Shown here: piece after piece, positions 62,182 through 64,000 of the stretch
How positions within the stretch are numbered: position 1 is the first letter of the stretch
Layout of the letters: each line of letters opens with the position of its first letter
Assembly (NCBI GenBank): GCA_037013495.1
Contig: CM072801.1
Coordinates: 81,515,816-81,579,815 of the forward strand
DNA length: 64,000 nt
Direction: 5' to 3'
From: Hippophae tibetana
Taxonomy: Eukaryota > Streptophyta > Magnoliopsida > Rosales > Elaeagnaceae
Notes under the pieces: generated by a model
What the model was told of the DNA's origin: nothing
Database searches by the model: none
Seen by the model: the letters and a program-made list of their open reading frames with translations, nothing else
Program-made: the position numbers and the translations under genes

Positions 62182-64000
62182 CCATACAATAATTGTTGGC
62201 CTCGGAATGGAACCTGATTTTTGTACCCAAATTCTATCGTTTACATAACTTATCGAGGGTTTGAAGATTTAGTCGTAAATTTGTGGTTTACTTACCTTCG
62301 ATTTGTTTCAATAGAGCTGTCAAGGAAATATTGTTTCCGAAAAAGGTTTCTTTATTTATTTGGTCATTAAATCTCTATTCTTCCTAAAAAACTATGGGAG
62401 CAGAAAAAGAAAAGGGCTAGTTTTCAAAACTTCAAAAATAACAAAACATTGGATGAATCAGATTTCCAACATCAAATCACCATAACTTTTGACTGGGGTA
62501 TCGTAACGACTATTATAATATATCAAATCGGAGCTCGTCTCGATCCATAAAATAATTGTTGGCCTCGGAATGGAACCTGATTTCTGTACCCAAATTACAT
62601 CGTTTACATAACTTATCGAGGGTTTTAAGATTGATCGTAAATTTGCGGTTTACTTACCTTCGATATGATTCAATAGAGCTGTAAATGAGATATTGGATCC
62701 GACAAAGGTTTCTTTATTTATTTGGTCAATAAATCTGTATTCTTCCTAAAAAAAACTATGGGAGCAGAAAAAGAAAGGGGCTAGTTTTCATAATTTCGAA
62801 AATAACAAAACATTTGATGAATCACACTTCCAACATCAAATGACCATAACTTTTGACTGGGGTATCGTAACGACTATTATAATATATCAAATTGGAGCTC
62901 GTTTCGATCCATACAATAATTTTTTGCCTCGGAATGGAACCTGATTTCTGTACCCAAATTCCTTCGTGCACATAACTTATCGATAGTTTTAAGATTTTGT
63001 TGTAAATTTGCGGTTTACTTACCTTCGATATGATTCAATAGTGCTGTCAATGAGATATTGGTTCCGACAAAGGTTTCTTTATTTATTTGGTCATTAAATC
63101 TGTATTCTTCCTAAAAAAACTATGGGAGCAGAAAAAGAAAGGGGCTAGTTTTCAAAACTTCAAAAATACGTAAACATTTGATGAATCAGACTTCCAACAT
63201 CAAATGACCATAACTTTTAACTCGGGTATTGTAACGACTATTATAATATATCGAAATCGGAGCTAGTCTCGATCCATACAATAATTGTTAGCCTAGCATT
63301 ATAACCTGATTTCCGTACCCAAATTCCATCGTTTACATAACTTATCGAGGGTTTGAAGATTTTGTCGTAAATTTCCGGTTTTCTTACTTTCGATTTGATT
63401 CAATAGAGCTGTAAATGAGATATTGGATCCGACAAAGGTTTCTTTATTTTTTTGGTCATTAAATCTGTATTCTTCCTAAAAACGTATGGGAGCAGAAAAA
63501 GAAAGGGGCTAGTTTTCAAAACTTCAAAAATACGAAAACATTTGATGAATCAGACTTCCAACATCAAATGACCATAACTTTTAACTGGGGTATCGTAACG
63601 ACTATTATAATATATCAAAATCGGAGCTCGTCTCGATCCATACAATAATTGTTGGCCTAGCATTGGAACCGGATTTCTGTAAACAAATTCCATCGTTTAC
63701 ATAACTTATCGAGGGTTTTAAGATTTTGTCGTAAATTTCGGGTTTACTTACTTTCGATTTGAATCAATAGAGCTGTAAATGAGATATTGCATCCGACAAA
63801 GGTTTCTTTATTTATTTGGTCAATAAATCTGTATTCTTCCTAAAAAACTATGGGAGCAGAAAAAGAAAGGGGCTAAGTTTTCAAAACTTCAAAAATACCA
63901 AAACATTTGATGAATCAGACTTCCAACATCAAATGACCATAACTTTTAACTCGGGTATTGTAACGACTATTATAATATATCAAAATCGGAGCTCGTCTCG
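62182..64000. repeat. 9-mer unit, copy 2, cut by the window end
   Basis: Monomers at 62182, 62545, 62909, 63274 and 63638 lie exactly 3275 bases after 58907, 59270, 59634, 59999 and 60363. Similarity starts a little earlier, near 61950. The only difference I noticed is A at 59767 against T at 63042. The last monomer stops two bases short of the next CCATAC, so the array and this copy continue beyond the window. Confidence 0.88.

Larger units (their letters stand above)
1..64000. repeat. Satellite DNA array, about 176 head-to-tail copies of a 364-bp monomer
   Basis: The same 362-365 bp unit repeats without a break. CCATAC starts can be followed at 1, 365, 729, 1091, 1455 and so on to 63638, about 363.6 bp apart on average. 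Every copy is in the same orientation, and I saw no inverted monomer, unique spacer, transposon or gene. The sequence is AT-rich by eye. I found no internal half-unit similarity, so 364 bp looks like the basic monomer and not a dimer of about 182 bp. Neighbouring monomers differ by substitutions and 1-4 base indels, while distant monomers in HOR register are nearly identical. This is typical of satellites in centromeric or other constitutive heterochromatin. Its motif style suggests a flowering plant, but the family and species are not identified. No gene-sized gap needs separate explanation, since the whole window is satellite. Confidence 0.98.

Noticed and set aside
1..64000. CRISPR array or other repeat-spacer system
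   Set aside because: The repeats are long and directly adjacent with no unique spacers, and no cas-like gene is present.
1..64000. Retrotransposon, LTR or viral insertion hidden in the array
   Set aside because: The CCATAC phase runs from start to end with spacings of 362-365 bp, so nothing larger than a few bases is inserted.
1..64000. rRNA intergenic spacer or 5S array
   Set aside because: No rRNA-like sequence occurs anywhere, and the unit is too short and uniform to contain one.

Overview
The whole 64,000-base window is one uninterrupted tandem satellite array. A single AT-rich monomer of about 364 bp is repeated head-to-tail in one orientation about 176 times. Taking the shared sequence CCATAC as the monomer start, starts can be followed from position 1 to 63638, with a mean spacing of about 363.6 bp. 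The array runs off both edges. I found no gene, RNA gene, transposon, inversion or unique spacer. The open reading frames present are short (mostly 61-99 codons, longest 125), recur with the monomer on both strands, and are by-products of the repeat.

The sequence suggests a eukaryotic nuclear genome, most likely centromeric or other heterochromatin. A plant is my best guess: the part reading CCATAACTTTT, then GGGTATCGTAACGAC, then ATATATCAAA has the style of many angiosperm satellites, and a 360-370 bp unit is about two nucleosome repeats. This is inference; I cannot name the species or the satellite family.

The window is worth reading for how the monomers are ordered. I sort them by the bases after TTGGCCT (or its variant): C head (CGGAATGG), A head (AGCATTGG), E head (AGAATTGG), T head (AGCATTAT), G head (TTGGTCTAGGATTGG) and D head (TTGGACTCGG). 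Higher-order repeats (HORs) follow each other. 1-9.1 kb: an 18-monomer unit, repeated in part at an offset of 6549 bp. 9.1-13.1 kb: a mosaic of pieces of it. 13.1-17.5 kb: three copies of a 4-mer, each 1456 bp. 17.5-23.6 kb: a heterogeneous stretch. 23.6-32.4 kb: a 12-mer of about 4361 bp, twice. 32.0-39.6 kb: rearranged derivatives at 9-, 7-, 5-, 16- and 8-monomer offsets. 40.4-42.5 kb: a 3-mer, twice. 42.5-44.7 kb: mixed short repeats. 44.7-48.4 kb: a 5-mer of 1818 bp, twice. 48.4-51.3 kb: mixed. 51.3-58.9 kb: a second, unrelated 4-mer of 1455 bp, interrupted by three foreign monomers. 58.9-64.0 kb: a 9-monomer (3275 bp) duplication that is almost error-free and runs to the window edge.

Nothing here works as genes in a pathway. 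The array reads as a record of unequal crossing-over and conversion: local HORs grow, shift register and are overwritten, and some monomer types reappear 35-50 kb from their closest relatives. Block boundaries are by eye and approximate to a few tens of bases unless a diagnostic base is given.
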